33,654 nucleotides of DNA from Syntrophaceae bacterium UBA1411 (GCA_002304995.1 DBPV01000102.1:78168-111821); one strand, 5' to 3'; shown: positions 1 through 8,320, counted from the first letter of the stretch. The notes: generated by a model from the sequence alone, not told the origin. A program made the numbers and translations.

Positions 1-1052
1 AGCCAGTCGGTGTTGTGGCCGGTGAGCCGCCCCCGCTCATTGACGATCGTGTTCACCGCACCCAGCGCCGCCGCATCTGCGGAGAGCCCGTCGAGGCAGG
101 CTGCCACCGCCGTTTTGAAGGGCAGCGTCACCGACGCGCCGCGGATGTTCAGGCCGCGGATGCCGGCTACGGCGGCGGCCGGATCCGTCACGCAAAAAGC
201 GCTGTAATGGCCGTCGGTTCCCATCGCCGCGAGCGCTTCGTTGTGCATGAGCGGGGAAAGACTGTGCGCGACGGGATTGCCGAGCAGAACAAATGCCGGC
301 CCGCCGGGTGAAAGCCTCGGCCGGATGCATGAGAGTCCGTCCTGCAGCAGACGCTCCAGGCCGCGCATCACGGATACCGAAAGCTGCCCCGGCGCCGATT
401 TCCGACCCGACGGCAAAACCGCGAAGGCCAGAAAGCTGCCCCGCAGCGGCGCCAGCACCCGGCTTTGCTGCCCCGCTTCCCCCATGCACATGGCGATGAT
501 CCGGACGCTGCGCAACCGCGCATGGCGGATCAGCGCGAGCACCTTCAGATTATCTTCCGCGCGGCGCGCAAAGGGAACGATCTTCACCACATCGGCGCCC
601 GTCCGGACGCAGGCGGCGAAAATCTCCCGCAGTTTCCCAAGCGACGGCGTTTTGACCGTGTCATGCCAGGACACGATCACCTGCGTTTTGCCCTGCCGCC
701 TGCGGATCAGGGACTGAAGCCGCCCGATCGCCCGCGCGCCTTCGGCCAGTTCGATATCGACAAAATCCGCCTCCAGCGCGATGGCTTGTTCCAAAAGCGC
801 CATTTTTGCCTTCTTCGTCATTTCCCTGGACGGCTGGACTCCGTCGGGGACGGACCTTTCGTATTTCCGGCGGCAGGTCACGATAATCCGGACGCGGGGC
901 GCGGCGCGGCGCGCGGCATCGATCAGCCGCGGCAGATCTCCGTCTTCAATCATGTCCATGCGCAGCTCGACGGCATCCGCCGCCTGAGCGGCTGCGGCCG
1001 TCAAACGAAGCGCCGCGCACTGGGTTCTCTCCGTCACGGGAATGCAAATCAT
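1..1052 (-). CDS. aroDE: Bifunctional 3-dehydroquinate dehydratase / shikimate dehydrogenase, 3' end outside window
   Basis: Two consecutive shikimate-pathway enzymes in one chain: type I dehydroquinase (dehydroquinate to dehydroshikimate) and NADPH shikimate dehydrogenase (dehydroshikimate to shikimate). The open frame runs 350 codons without a stop to the window edge. Residues about 1-235 are the TIM-barrel dehydroquinase, with catalytic His130 (SWHDT) and Schiff-base Lys157 (DVVKIVPFA). From about 250 the shikimate dehydrogenase substrate domain begins: HSLSP at 263-267, catalytic Lys313 in VTLPFK, and Asp349 in NTDW. The NADP-binding half is beyond the edge. The ATG overlaps the upstream pheA stop as ATGA, so translation is coupled. 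The motifs make both activities near certain; the fused order is seen directly. Confidence 0.93.
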   Translation of the reverse strand, partial: MICIPVTERTQCAALRLTAAAAQAADAVELRMDMIEDGDLPRLIDAARRAAPRVRIIVTCRRKYERSVPDGVQPSREMTKKAKMALLEQAIALEADFVDIELAEGARAIGRLQSLIRRRQGKTQVIVSWHDTVKTPSLGKLREIFAACVRTGADVVKIVPFARRAEDNLKVLALIRHARLRSVRIIAMCMGEAGQQSRVLAPLRGSFLAFAVLPSGRKSAPGQLSVSVMRGLERLLQDGLSCIRPRLSPGGPAFVLLGNPVAHSLSPLMHNEALAAMGTDGHYSAFCVTDPAAAVAGIRGLNIRGASVTLPFKTAVAACLDGLSADAAALGAVNTIVNERGRLTGHNTDW

Positions 1053-2128
1053 AGCTTGTCCTTGGTCCGGGGATACGATCCCAGGATTTTCAGATACACC
1101 GTTTTGTCTTTGAGCTCGGCAAGGCAGTTTTTGACACCCTTGTCCTGCCTGTGGCCGATCATGTCCACAAAAAACAGATACTCCCATACCCGCTCTTTGA
1201 CGGGGTGCGACTCGATCTTGGCCAGATTGATTTTCCGCCGCGCGAAGGAGGCAAGCGCGCGGTGCAGCGATCCCGGAACGTCCTGCGTGGCGAAAATCAC
1301 CGACGTCTTGTCGTCTCCGGTGGGCGGATTGTCGCCGCGGCCGACGACCAGAAAGCGCGTCGTGTTGGAGGGATTGTCCTCGATGCCCGAGGCCAGAACC
1401 GTCAAACCGTAAGCGGAAGCGGCCAGCGCGCTGCCGATGGCCGCCGCATTTTTCCGGCCCTGCACCAGCTGCGCGGCGGCGGCGGTGCTTTCCGTTTCGC
1501 TCCAGACGGCGTTGGGCAGGTGAGCTCTGAGCCACGCCTGGCATTGCGCCAACCCCTGCGGGTGCGAGTAAACCGTCTTGACGTTCCGGAAACTTTTGGC
1601 CTCTGAAATCAGGCACTGGCTGATGCGCAGATACATTTCCGCCCGGATCTTCAAAGGCGTCAGGATCAGCCGGTCCAGCGTCACGTTCACCGAACCCTCG
1701 AGCGAATTCTCCACGGGAACGACGCCCCAGTCCAGGGCGCCTTTTTCCACTTCGTCGAAGACGCGCGCAATGTCCGGCTCAGGCACAAAGCGGCCCGCCG
1801 CCCCGAAATGCAGGCGCGCCGCCAGGTGGCTGAAGGACGCCTCCGGCCCGAGAAAGGCGACGGCCACGGGCTTCTGCAGATCGCGCGACGCGGAAATGAT
1901 CTCCCGGTAGATGGACGAAACCTGGCGGTCCGACAGAGGCCCCTCGTTGAGGGTGTTGAGATCGTCCAGAACCTTTGCTTCCTGCACCGGATCGTAAACC
2001 GCAAGGCCCTCCTGTCCCTTGACCTGCCCGATCCGCACGGAAATGCGCGCCCGCTCGTTGAGCAGCCGGACAATCTCCCGGTCTTTTTCGCGGATCTCTT
2101 CCCGCAGTTTCTCCAATAACGGTTTCAT
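1049..2128 (-). CDS. pheA: Chorismate mutase / prephenate dehydratase (P-protein)
   Basis: Converts chorismate to prephenate and then phenylpyruvate, committing flux to phenylalanine. The 359 residues match the usual P-protein length. Domains in order: AroQ-type helical chorismate mutase (about 1-88), prephenate dehydratase (about 89-268; catalytic TRF at 257-259 in NTTRFLVVG), and a C-terminal ACT domain (about 275-350) with GSLHRAL and ESHP (306-309), corresponding to the ESRP phenylalanine-binding motif. Feedback inhibition by Phe is therefore likely. The ATG overlaps the aroB stop (ATGA) and its own stop overlaps the aroDE start (ATGA), so it sits inside a tightly coupled operon. Confidence 0.96.
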   Translation of the reverse strand: MKPLLEKLREEIREKDREIVRLLNERARISVRIGQVKGQEGLAVYDPVQEAKVLDDLNTLNEGPLSDRQVSSIYREIISASRDLQKPVAVAFLGPEASFSHLAARLHFGAAGRFVPEPDIARVFDEVEKGALDWGVVPVENSLEGSVNVTLDRLILTPLKIRAEMYLRISQCLISEAKSFRNVKTVYSHPQGLAQCQAWLRAHLPNAVWSETESTAAAAQLVQGRKNAAAIGSALAASAYGLTVLASGIEDNPSNTTRFLVVGRGDNPPTGDDKTSVIFATQDVPGSLHRALASFARRKINLAKIESHPVKERVWEYLFFVDMIGHRQDKGVKNCLAELKDKTVYLKILGSYPRTKDKL

Positions 2129-3219
2129 GCCCTCATCCCCTCCAGGACTGAGCCGATTTTGTCGTCGCCGATGCCGCCGTTGACAAAGGGCATCCCGATT
2201 TTCTTGACGAGCACAAAATGGAGCGCTCCGTCCTTTTTCTTCTTATCCGCCTTCAGGCGGCCGAGCACCGCCTCCGGCCTGAGGTCCGCGTCGATGCGGG
2301 TCGGCAGCCCGGCCTGCGCGACAAGCCTCCCGATGCGTCCTGCCTCGTCCGCGGCCAGATAACCCAGCGCCGAAGACAGATTCGCCGCGGCGATCATACC
2401 CAGCGCCACGCCCTCTCCATGCGACAGGCGGTAGCCCGATTCCGCTTCCAGGGCGTGCCCCAGCGTATGGCCGAAATTGAGAATGCGCCTGAGGCCCTGC
2501 TCGCGTTCGTCGATTTCCACGATCGACTTCTTGATGCGGCAGCAGGTTTCGACGATTTTCAAAAGCAGCGCCGGATCCCGGCGCAGGACCGCGTCCATGT
2601 TGTTCTCGAGCAGGCCGAACAGCTTTTCATCCTCGATGATACCGTACTTGATGATTTCAGCAAGACCGTTGACAAATTCCCGCTCGGGCAGCGTATCGAG
2701 AAACTGCAAATCCGCAAACACCGCGCGCGGCTGGTGAAACGCGCCCAGCAGATTCTTCCCCTGCGGCAGGTCCACGGCGGTTTTGCCGCCGACGGCGCTG
2801 TCCACCTGGCCTACCAGCGTGGTCGGCAATTGAATATACCCCACCTGCCGCATGAAAATCGCGGCCAGAAATCCGGTGAGATCTCCCACCACGCCTCCGC
2901 CCAGCGCGATTAAAAGCGTCTGCCGGTCGGCGCCCTGCTCCAAGAGCCGGGTGGCCAGGGAAAGAACGGTCGCCATGTTCTTGGCCGATTCGCCCGCGGG
3001 AATTTCCAGTACGGACGTGTTCAGGCCCGCCTGGATCATCGCATCGGCCAGCGTCCGCCCGTAAAGCCGGTTGACGTTGCTGTCCGTCACGACGGCGTAA
3101 AGCGGCGCGGGGTGATTTTTCGCAATGAGCAGAATCATCCGGTCGCGAATGCTGCGGCCGATGCGGATCTCATGCGACAAAACGGCTTTCTTGTCCAGAT
3201 GGACCTTTAACGTTTTCAT
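2125..3219 (-). CDS. aroB: 3-dehydroquinate synthase
   Basis: Second shikimate-pathway step: DAHP to 3-dehydroquinate, using NAD and a divalent metal in the cytoplasm. The 364 residues match the family. Visible motifs are the nucleotide-binding GGGVVGDLTGF, KTAVDLPQGKNLLGAFHQP, and the metal-ligand segments LAEIIKYG, NFGHTLGHALE and LSHGEGVALGM. A strong ribosome site (GGAGGAAAAG) precedes the ATG in the 13-nt gap after the DAHP synthase gene. The stop overlaps the pheA start by 4 bp. Confidence 0.96.
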   Translation of the reverse strand: MKTLKVHLDKKAVLSHEIRIGRSIRDRMILLIAKNHPAPLYAVVTDSNVNRLYGRTLADAMIQAGLNTSVLEIPAGESAKNMATVLSLATRLLEQGADRQTLLIALGGGVVGDLTGFLAAIFMRQVGYIQLPTTLVGQVDSAVGGKTAVDLPQGKNLLGAFHQPRAVFADLQFLDTLPEREFVNGLAEIIKYGIIEDEKLFGLLENNMDAVLRRDPALLLKIVETCCRIKKSIVEIDEREQGLRRILNFGHTLGHALEAESGYRLSHGEGVALGMIAAANLSSALGYLAADEAGRIGRLVAQAGLPTRIDADLRPEAVLGRLKADKKKKDGALHFVLVKKIGMPFVNGGIGDDKIGSVLEGMRA

Positions 3220-3232
3220 CTTTTCCTCCGCC

Positions 3233-4243
3233 TCACCCGCGCATCGTTCCCGACAAGAGCCGGATGTCGTCCATCAGCTGGTAGAATTTTTCGGGCTTGA
3301 GCGACTGCGCTCCGTCGGACACGGCCTTTTCCGGCTCCGGATGCACCTCGACGATGATGCCGTCCGCCCCCACCGCCACGGCGGCGCGCGACAGCGGAAT
3401 GACGTACTTCCAGTTGCCGGCCGCATGGCTCGGGTCGATCACCACCGGCAGATGCGTCAGGTTTTTCAGCACGGGCACGGCGCTGATGTCCAGCGTGTTG
3501 CGGGTGGACGTTTCGAACGTGCGGATGCCGCGCTCGCACAGGATGACGTTGGGATTGCCCGAAGACAAAATGTACTCGGCGGACATCAGCAGCTCTTCTA
3601 TCGTTGTCATCATTCCGCGTTTGAGCAAAACCGGCTTGCGCGCGTGGCCGACTTTTTTCAAAAGCGCGAAGTTCTGCACGTTGCGCGCGCCGATCTGCAA
3701 AATGTCGGCGTAGGATTCCACCAGATCGACGTCCGCGGGATTGACCACTTCCGTGACCGTGGGCAGGCCGGTTTTCCGGCTCACGGCGTCGAGCACCTTC
3801 AGGCCCTCTTCCTCCATGCCCTGGAAGCTGTAGGGCGAGGTGCGCGGTTTGAACGCGCCGCCCCGCAGAATGTGTCCGCCGCCTTTTTTGACGATGTAGG
3901 CGCTCTCCAGAAGCTGCTCTTCGCTTTCAATGGCGCAGGGCCCGGCCATGACGACGAATTCCGGCCCGCCGATCCGGATGGAACCGACGCTGATCACCGT
4001 GTCGCCTTCATGCGCTTCGCGGCTCGCCAGCTTGTAGGGCTTCAGAATCGGCATCGTTTTTTCCACGCCCGGCAGCGATTCCGCGTATTTGAGCATGGTT
4101 TTATCGCGGCTGTCTCCCACCGCGCCGATGATGGTCCGCTCCACGCCGCGGGAGGGGTGGGCTTTGAACCCGACCGATTCGATCCAGTTCACCACATCTT
4201 CAACCTGCTTTTCCGTCGCAGAACTTTTCATGACGACAATCAT
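3233..4243 (-). CDS. aroF: 3-deoxy-7-phosphoheptulonate (DAHP) synthase, N-terminally extended type I-beta
   Basis: First committed aromatic step: phosphoenolpyruvate plus erythrose 4-phosphate to DAHP. I start at 4243 (336 aa), because AAGGGGGAATAT lies directly before this ATG; a longer reading up to 4288 would run through the attenuator terminator. Residues about 1-70 form the small ferredoxin-like regulatory domain typical of Thermotoga-type enzymes. The barrel follows with GPCAIES, KPRTSPYSFQG, KRGM, ILCERGIRTFE and DPSHAAGN, which carry the PEP, E4P and metal ligands. It is the first structural gene after the aromatic leader peptide, so transcription is probably attenuated by charged Phe/Tyr/Trp tRNAs. 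The gene symbol is a family-level choice. Confidence 0.94.
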   Translation of the reverse strand: MIVVMKSSATEKQVEDVVNWIESVGFKAHPSRGVERTIIGAVGDSRDKTMLKYAESLPGVEKTMPILKPYKLASREAHEGDTVISVGSIRIGGPEFVVMAGPCAIESEEQLLESAYIVKKGGGHILRGGAFKPRTSPYSFQGMEEEGLKVLDAVSRKTGLPTVTEVVNPADVDLVESYADILQIGARNVQNFALLKKVGHARKPVLLKRGMMTTIEELLMSAEYILSSGNPNVILCERGIRTFETSTRNTLDISAVPVLKNLTHLPVVIDPSHAAGNWKYVIPLSRAAVAVGADGIIVEVHPEPEKAVSDGAQSLKPEKFYQLMDDIRLLSGTMRG

Positions 4244-4261
4244 ATATTCCCCCTTGAAATG

Positions 4262-4292
4262 AAAAAAGGCCATGGCTTTTGCCGCCATGGCC
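4262..4292 (-). terminator. Attenuator terminator before the DAHP synthase gene
   Basis: A perfect 9-bp stem, GGCCATGGC / GCCATGGCC (plus-strand arms 4284-4292 and 4268-4276), with a 7-nt loop and a run of six T on the minus strand (4262-4267). It lies between the leader peptide and the DAHP synthase ribosome site, the classical place for an attenuator. Confidence 0.9.
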
Positions 4293-4305
4293 CCGAAAAA
4301 GAAAA

Positions 4306-4341
4306 AGCCATGGTCAGCGTCCTTTCGGTCTGTCCATGGCT
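4306..4341 (-). promoter_or_regulatory. Upstream attenuator hairpin, alternative pairing partner
   Basis: Stem AGCCATGG / CCATGGCT (plus-strand arms 4334-4341 and 4306-4313), followed on the minus strand by a T-rich tract. Its 3' arm can instead pair for 7 bp with the first arm of the downstream terminator, which would act as an antiterminator. Its loop contains CAGACCGA (plus 4325-4332), the exact complement of TCGGTCTG inside the leader ORF (plus 4386-4393). These mutually exclusive pairings are seen in the sequence; which one forms in which state is inference. Confidence 0.8.
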
Positions 4342-4360
4342 GTTTTTGGTTTATTTTATT

Positions 4361-4456
4361 CTACCAAGTTCTCCCCAGCGTCAGGCAGACCGATGCGACC
4401 TCGTAATAAAACCAGTAGCCGAAAAAGGTGGTATTCGCGTCGATCTGTCTGTTCAT
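4361..4456 (-). CDS. Aromatic-rich leader peptide of the aro operon, 31 aa
   Basis: A short ORF, ATG at 4456 to TAG at 4361, too small for ordinary gene calling. Residues 11-18 read FFGYWFYY: seven of eight codons specify Phe, Tyr or Trp. AGGA lies 7 nt before the ATG (AGAAGG is farther out), and a near-consensus promoter is just upstream. The ORF ends about 20 nt before the attenuator hairpins. By analogy with pheL- and trpL-type leaders, ribosome stalling at uncharged aromatic tRNAs would switch the downstream hairpins and let RNA polymerase read into DAHP synthase, aroB, pheA and aroDE. A plain peptide function is less likely. Confidence 0.88.
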   Translation of the reverse strand: MNRQIDANTTFFGYWFYYEVASVCLTLGRTW

Positions 4457-4487
4457 TGAAGATTCCTGTCCTTCTAAAGTGGTAAGC

Positions 4488-4516
4488 CTTATAAACGAGC
4501 GCGACGGGGTTGTCAA
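4488..4516 (-). promoter_or_regulatory. Sigma-70 promoter of the aro operon
   Basis: Minus-strand TTGACA (4516-4511), exactly 17 bp, TATAAG (4493-4488). Predicted start is near 4481, giving about 25 nt before the leader-peptide ATG. Confidence 0.85.
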
Positions 4517-4546
4517 GCAATTATTTTATTTCCGGCAATAATATCC

Positions 4547-4575
4547 TTGACTCTCGAATGGGCATCTTTTACAAT
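4547..4575 (+). promoter_or_regulatory. Sigma-70 promoter for the HEAT-repeat gene
   Basis: TTGACT (4547-4552), 17 bp, TACAAT (4570-4575). It is divergent from the aro promoter; the two -35 boxes are about 30 bp apart, so the two promoters could affect each other. Confidence 0.75.
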
Positions 4576-4669
4576 CAAATCAATTGAAACGCACATTTAA
4601 ACAGCCGTCACATTGGAAAGCCGGCCCGGACCGGCGGGAAAGACTTAACGCCAGAACATGTGAAAGACA

Positions 4670-6799
4670 ATGCCTACGGATACGGACATCATAAAAAAAA
4701 TTGTCGATCTTCTTCCCCTGCTCAACACCGCCATTAAAAATGTCCGCCTGTATCCCCCCTCCAGCGCCACCGTCTCCGGCGCCGTAAACAGGCTGTACCT
4801 GGCCTTGACCAATCTTCTCAACGAAGAAGACCATATCTTTTTCACCGAATCCGAAAAGTCGCTGCTCATCTGCGGCCGATCGCTGGCGCAGAAAGATCAG
4901 GAGGGATTGCCCGCCGTTTCGCTGCTCAATATTCTACTGGGGTTCGGTCTGCGCAGCCTTTCGTTTCGCCGGGGGCTGGAAAAAGACGAACTGGGCTTCT
5001 TTATCAGCCTTCTGGCCCGTACTCCGGAAAGCGTCGACGGCGAAGGCGGTTTCGCCCGCCTCCTGTCGGAGCATCACATCATCCACGCCGCGGTGGATGA
5101 AAAAGTCTACATGGCCGTCGACAAGGGGCAGCAACTCTTCTCCACCATGGACACCGCCGCCGATCCGGCCGCCCGTTTGTTTATGCTGAGCCGGCCGGAA
5201 ATTGAGCCGGGCTCGCCCAAGCTCAACGAATGGGTGAGGCAGCCGGAAGCCCTTGCCGTGGCCTTCAACGCCGGCCTGTCGAAAATCATGGCACAGAAAG
5301 AAAGTCTCTCCGGCGACCAGTTTCTGTCCACCGTGGAAAACCTGCTGGAGCTCCTCCATGAGGTTACCGGAGACCTCGATGATGAAAACCGGGAGGTCCT
5401 GTCGCGGTATGTCGGAGATGCGCTGATCGACGCCGATGCGGAAACGGCCCGGGAGCTTCCCGGCCGCAATATCGAACGCCTGTTGGGTGGACGTCTTTTG
5501 CGCTACCTCACCGAAGAATTCATCCGCCTGCGACAGGACGAAGCAAGACCGATCGAGGATGAAGCGGAAGACGAATCGCTCAGCAGGCTTTTGCAGGTCG
5601 CCGAAAAGTTCGGCCTCGGCCTGCGGGATTCCCGGACGCTTCTCGATGACGAGCTCATGGCCCACCTGCCGAAAATCATCGAACAGCTCATCGCGCGAAA
5701 ACAGCAGGAGGCCATGGAAAAACTGCTGGAACGTCTGGCCGCCAATCTGGCCAGCGACAACGCCGACATCCGTCTTCGCGCCGCCGGCCGCCTCGCCGAC
5801 ATTATCGAACGCCTTCCCGCCGGCCTCCAGCAGGCCGTAGTTGAAAAACTGTCCGCCAACCTGCTGGATTGGATCAAAAAGGAAAGAAACTTTTCGGCGG
5901 AATACCGGCGGATCTGCGTCATCGTGAAAAACGTCATTCAAAACCTCATCGCGCAAAAACAATTTGCCGCCGCGCTCCGGTATCTGGATTCCTTCAACAC
6001 CGTCGCAGCCGGCGACGACGAGACGACGGAGGATGCCAGGAGCCTGGCGGCCGGGCTCACCGCGGAGCTCGCCGGCCCCGCCAACATCGATCTGCTGCTG
6101 GCCGAAATCAATGATCCCGAAAGCCCCCGGCGGGCGGACGCCGGGCGCCTGTTTACGGCGCTGGGCAGCGACGCCGTGGCGGATCTGTTGGAGCAGCTCC
6201 GCCACGCGACCGACAGCGACGACCGCGTTCGGATCATGCACCTCATCGCCTCGCTCAAGGAGCGGGCGCTGCCGATGATCACCGGACAACTCAACCAGAA
6301 GGCGCCCTGGTTTTATCTGAGAAACCTCGCCTATCTCCTCGGACAGATCGGCAATGAGGAAACCGCCCGGTCGCTCGCGCCGCTTTTGGAGCACGACAAC
6401 GACCGTCTGCGGCAGGAAGCGTTGAAAAGCATTTACAAGACCGGGGGAAATGAACGGGGGGCCATTCTGCTGGCGGCTCTTTGCCGCGTCGGTGACGAAT
6501 TCAAGTTAAGCCTTGTCGAAGCCCTGGGACAGGCCAAAGTTGAGGAAGCGACGCCCGTCCTCATCGATCTTCTGAAAGACAGACCGCTCATCACCACCGC
6601 CGCCCGAACCGCTCTGGAAGAAAAAATCTGCACGGCCCTGGGAATGATCGGCTCGCCCAAAGCCTTGGGGCCGCTCACGGACGTGGCGCGGTCCAAATCG
6701 TTTTTCAGCCTGCGCGTGTATCCGGACAGGGTGCGGACCGCGGCCGCCCGGTCACTCGCCACGATCCGGAGCAAAATCCGCCAGGCAGAAGCCTCCTGA
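4670..6799 (+). CDS. HEAT-repeat protein, function unknown
   Basis: A 709-aa protein without signal peptide or membrane segment, so probably cytoplasmic. The N-terminal 150 residues form a module (NVRLYPPSSATVSGAVNRLY, then a LLICGR segment) that I recognise only as a recurring start of HEAT proteins. The middle is acidic and helical. From about residue 350 helical repeats appear (DNADIRLRAAGRLADII), and residues about 470-700 are clear HEAT/PBS-like repeats (LLEHDNDRLRQEALKSI; EEATPVLIDLLKDRP). Such solenoids are scaffolds for protein contacts. The ribosome site is weak (GAAAGAC). A long frame on the opposite strand is a shadow of its codon usage. Partner and role are unknown. Confidence 0.85.
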   Translation: MPTDTDIIKKIVDLLPLLNTAIKNVRLYPPSSATVSGAVNRLYLALTNLLNEEDHIFFTESEKSLLICGRSLAQKDQEGLPAVSLLNILLGFGLRSLSFRRGLEKDELGFFISLLARTPESVDGEGGFARLLSEHHIIHAAVDEKVYMAVDKGQQLFSTMDTAADPAARLFMLSRPEIEPGSPKLNEWVRQPEALAVAFNAGLSKIMAQKESLSGDQFLSTVENLLELLHEVTGDLDDENREVLSRYVGDALIDADAETARELPGRNIERLLGGRLLRYLTEEFIRLRQDEARPIEDEAEDESLSRLLQVAEKFGLGLRDSRTLLDDELMAHLPKIIEQLIARKQQEAMEKLLERLAANLASDNADIRLRAAGRLADIIERLPAGLQQAVVEKLSANLLDWIKKERNFSAEYRRICVIVKNVIQNLIAQKQFAAALRYLDSFNTVAAGDDETTEDARSLAAGLTAELAGPANIDLLLAEINDPESPRRADAGRLFTALGSDAVADLLEQLRHATDSDDRVRIMHLIASLKERALPMITGQLNQKAPWFYLRNLAYLLGQIGNEETARSLAPLLEHDNDRLRQEALKSIYKTGGNERGAILLAALCRVGDEFKLSLVEALGQAKVEEATPVLIDLLKDRPLITTAARTALEEKICTALGMIGSPKALGPLTDVARSKSFFSLRVYPDRVRTAAARSLATIRSKIRQAEAS

Positions 6800-6826
6800 G
6801 ACACACCGCAATCGCCTGATAACTTT

Positions 6827-7456
6827 TCACGCTCCCCACACGCCGTCGAGAATTTTTTTGAGCGTTGCGGCGGCCGCCGCCGGATCGTCGGCGGAGCAAA
6901 TCGCCGAAACGACGGCCAGGCAGGGCGCGCCCGCCTCGGCAACCGCCTTGGCGTTGGCTGCGTTGATGCCGCCGATGGCAACCAGCGGATGGCGGTTTGC
7001 CGCCTGAATCTGGCGCAGGCCGTCAAGCCCCCAGGGTTCCCGGGTATCGGTTTTGGTGGGCGTTGCAAACACCGGACTGACGCCCAGATAATCGACGTCC
7101 AGTTTTTGCGCCGCTTCGACATCCGCCCAGGTTTCCACGGACAGACCGATGATCGCCTTCGGCCCCAAAAGCCGGCGCGCCGTTTCGTAGGGCATGTCGT
7201 CCTGTCCGATGTGGACGCCGTCCGCCTCGCAGGCGAGCGCCACATCGAGGCGGTCATTGATGATGAGCGGCACGCCCCGCGAAGCCAGCAGTTGCTTCAC
7301 GACCCGGGCCTCTTCGACAAACAGGCGGGTCGAAAGATTCTTTTCCCGGAGCTGCACGTACGCCACGCCGCCCCGCAGCGCCGCTCCGACCACTTCCTCC
7401 AGAGACCGGCCGCCGCACAGGCCGCGGTCCGTGACCAGGTAAATTCCCCGCATCAT
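6827..7456 (-). CDS. thiE: Thiamine-phosphate synthase
   Basis: Joins HMP pyrophosphate and thiazole phosphate to make thiamine monophosphate. 209 aa, the usual length, in a TIM barrel. Motifs: YVQLREKNLS, PLIINDRLDVAL, DGVHIGQDDMP, and GVSPVFATPTK near the phosphate loop. Two tandem ATGs occur at the start; the first overlaps the thiM TGA as ATGA, with GAGG 4 nt upstream, and the second would also work. It is co-transcribed with thiM under the TPP riboswitch and convergent with the HEAT gene. Confidence 0.95.
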   Translation of the reverse strand: MMRGIYLVTDRGLCGGRSLEEVVGAALRGGVAYVQLREKNLSTRLFVEEARVVKQLLASRGVPLIINDRLDVALACEADGVHIGQDDMPYETARRLLGPKAIIGLSVETWADVEAAQKLDVDYLGVSPVFATPTKTDTREPWGLDGLRQIQAANRHPLVAIGGINAANAKAVAEAGAPCLAVVSAICSADDPAAAAATLKKILDGVWGA

Positions 7457-8259
7457 GCCACCTCGATTTTCAGACGGCCGGCAACATCTTCGCGCGAAAG
7501 CCCGTAGAGCGCATCCAGAAAGTGCATCTGGAGCGATCCGGGACCGGCCGCTTTCTCCGCCGCCATTTCTCCGGCAATGCCCATCACCGCCATGGCTTTG
7601 GCGGCCGCCGCAAGGCCGTCTTTATCGACCGCCGCAAAGGCGCCGCACAGGGCCGTTGCCGTGCAGCCCAGTCCCGTGACGCGCGTCATCATCGGATGGC
7701 CGTTGGCCGTCTTCACCACCCGCCGGCCCTCCACGGTATAATCGACGGCCCCGCTGATGGAAACGGCGCACTGATGCTTCTCGCTCAAGTACTGTGCGGC
7801 CGACAGGGCTTCGTCGGAAGCGGCCGTGCTGTCCACGCCCCTGGTCGTGCGGCGGTCGCCGGCCAGCGCCAGGATTTCCGACGCGTTGCCCCGGATGATC
7901 GTCGGCCGGCCCGCGCCGACGAGTTCGCGAACCGTCTGTGTCCGGTAGGGCGTCGCCCCCGCGCCGACCGGATCGATGACCACCGGCACGCCCGCAGATA
8001 CGGCCCGGCCGAATGCCTTGAACATCGCCCGCACCCAGGGAGCGCTCATCGTGCCGATATTGATGACCAGCGCGGAGGCGATCGCCGCCATGTCTTCCAC
8101 TTCCTCTTCGGCATGAATCATCACGGGGGAGGCGCCGACGGCCAGAAGGGCATTGGCCGTGTTGTTCATCACGACGTAATTGGTAATGTTGTGTACAAGC
8201 GGGCTTTTCGCCCGGATGTCTTCTACCGACTGAAAAATTTCCGCTGCCGTTATCTTCAT
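7453..8259 (-). CDS. thiM: Hydroxyethylthiazole kinase
   Basis: Salvage kinase that phosphorylates 4-methyl-5-(2-hydroxyethyl)thiazole for ThiE. I choose the ATG at 8259 (268 aa) because CAGGAG lies 8 nt upstream. The longer frame up to 8331 would begin within the riboswitch expression platform. Motifs: SPLVHNITNYVVMN near the N terminus, VVIDPVGAGATPYR, RGNASEILAL, and the catalytic GLGCTATAL. No biosynthetic thiazole or HMP genes are in the window, so here the pair reads as salvage plus joining. Confidence 0.95.
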   Translation of the reverse strand: MKITAAEIFQSVEDIRAKSPLVHNITNYVVMNNTANALLAVGASPVMIHAEEEVEDMAAIASALVINIGTMSAPWVRAMFKAFGRAVSAGVPVVIDPVGAGATPYRTQTVRELVGAGRPTIIRGNASEILALAGDRRTTRGVDSTAASDEALSAAQYLSEKHQCAVSISGAVDYTVEGRRVVKTANGHPMMTRVTGLGCTATALCGAFAAVDKDGLAAAAKAMAVMGIAGEMAAEKAAGPGSLQMHFLDALYGLSREDVAGRLKIEVA

Positions 8260-8283
8260 CCTGTCATCTCCTGTTGGTTTTCC

Positions 8284-8320
8284 AAAATAAAACCCTTTCT
8301 CCCGGCCGGAAGAAAGGGTT
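8284..8320 (-). terminator. Rho-independent terminator, expression platform of the TPP riboswitch
   Basis: A 13-bp stem with one G-T pair (plus-strand arms 8291-8303 and 8308-8320) around a GGCC loop, followed on the minus strand by TTATTTT. It sits between the thi-box and the thiM ribosome site, as expected for transcriptional control by thiamine pyrophosphate. Confidence 0.88.

Noticed and set aside
4244..4288. N-terminal 15-residue extension of DAHP synthase
   Set aside because: It would be encoded by the attenuator terminator stem itself; the ATG at 4243 has the ribosome site.
3125..4459. Long plus-strand frame (444 codons) opposite aroB, DAHP synthase and the leader
   Set aside because: It is antisense to three genes with clear motifs, crosses the attenuator, and its His/Arg/Gln-rich product matches no family.
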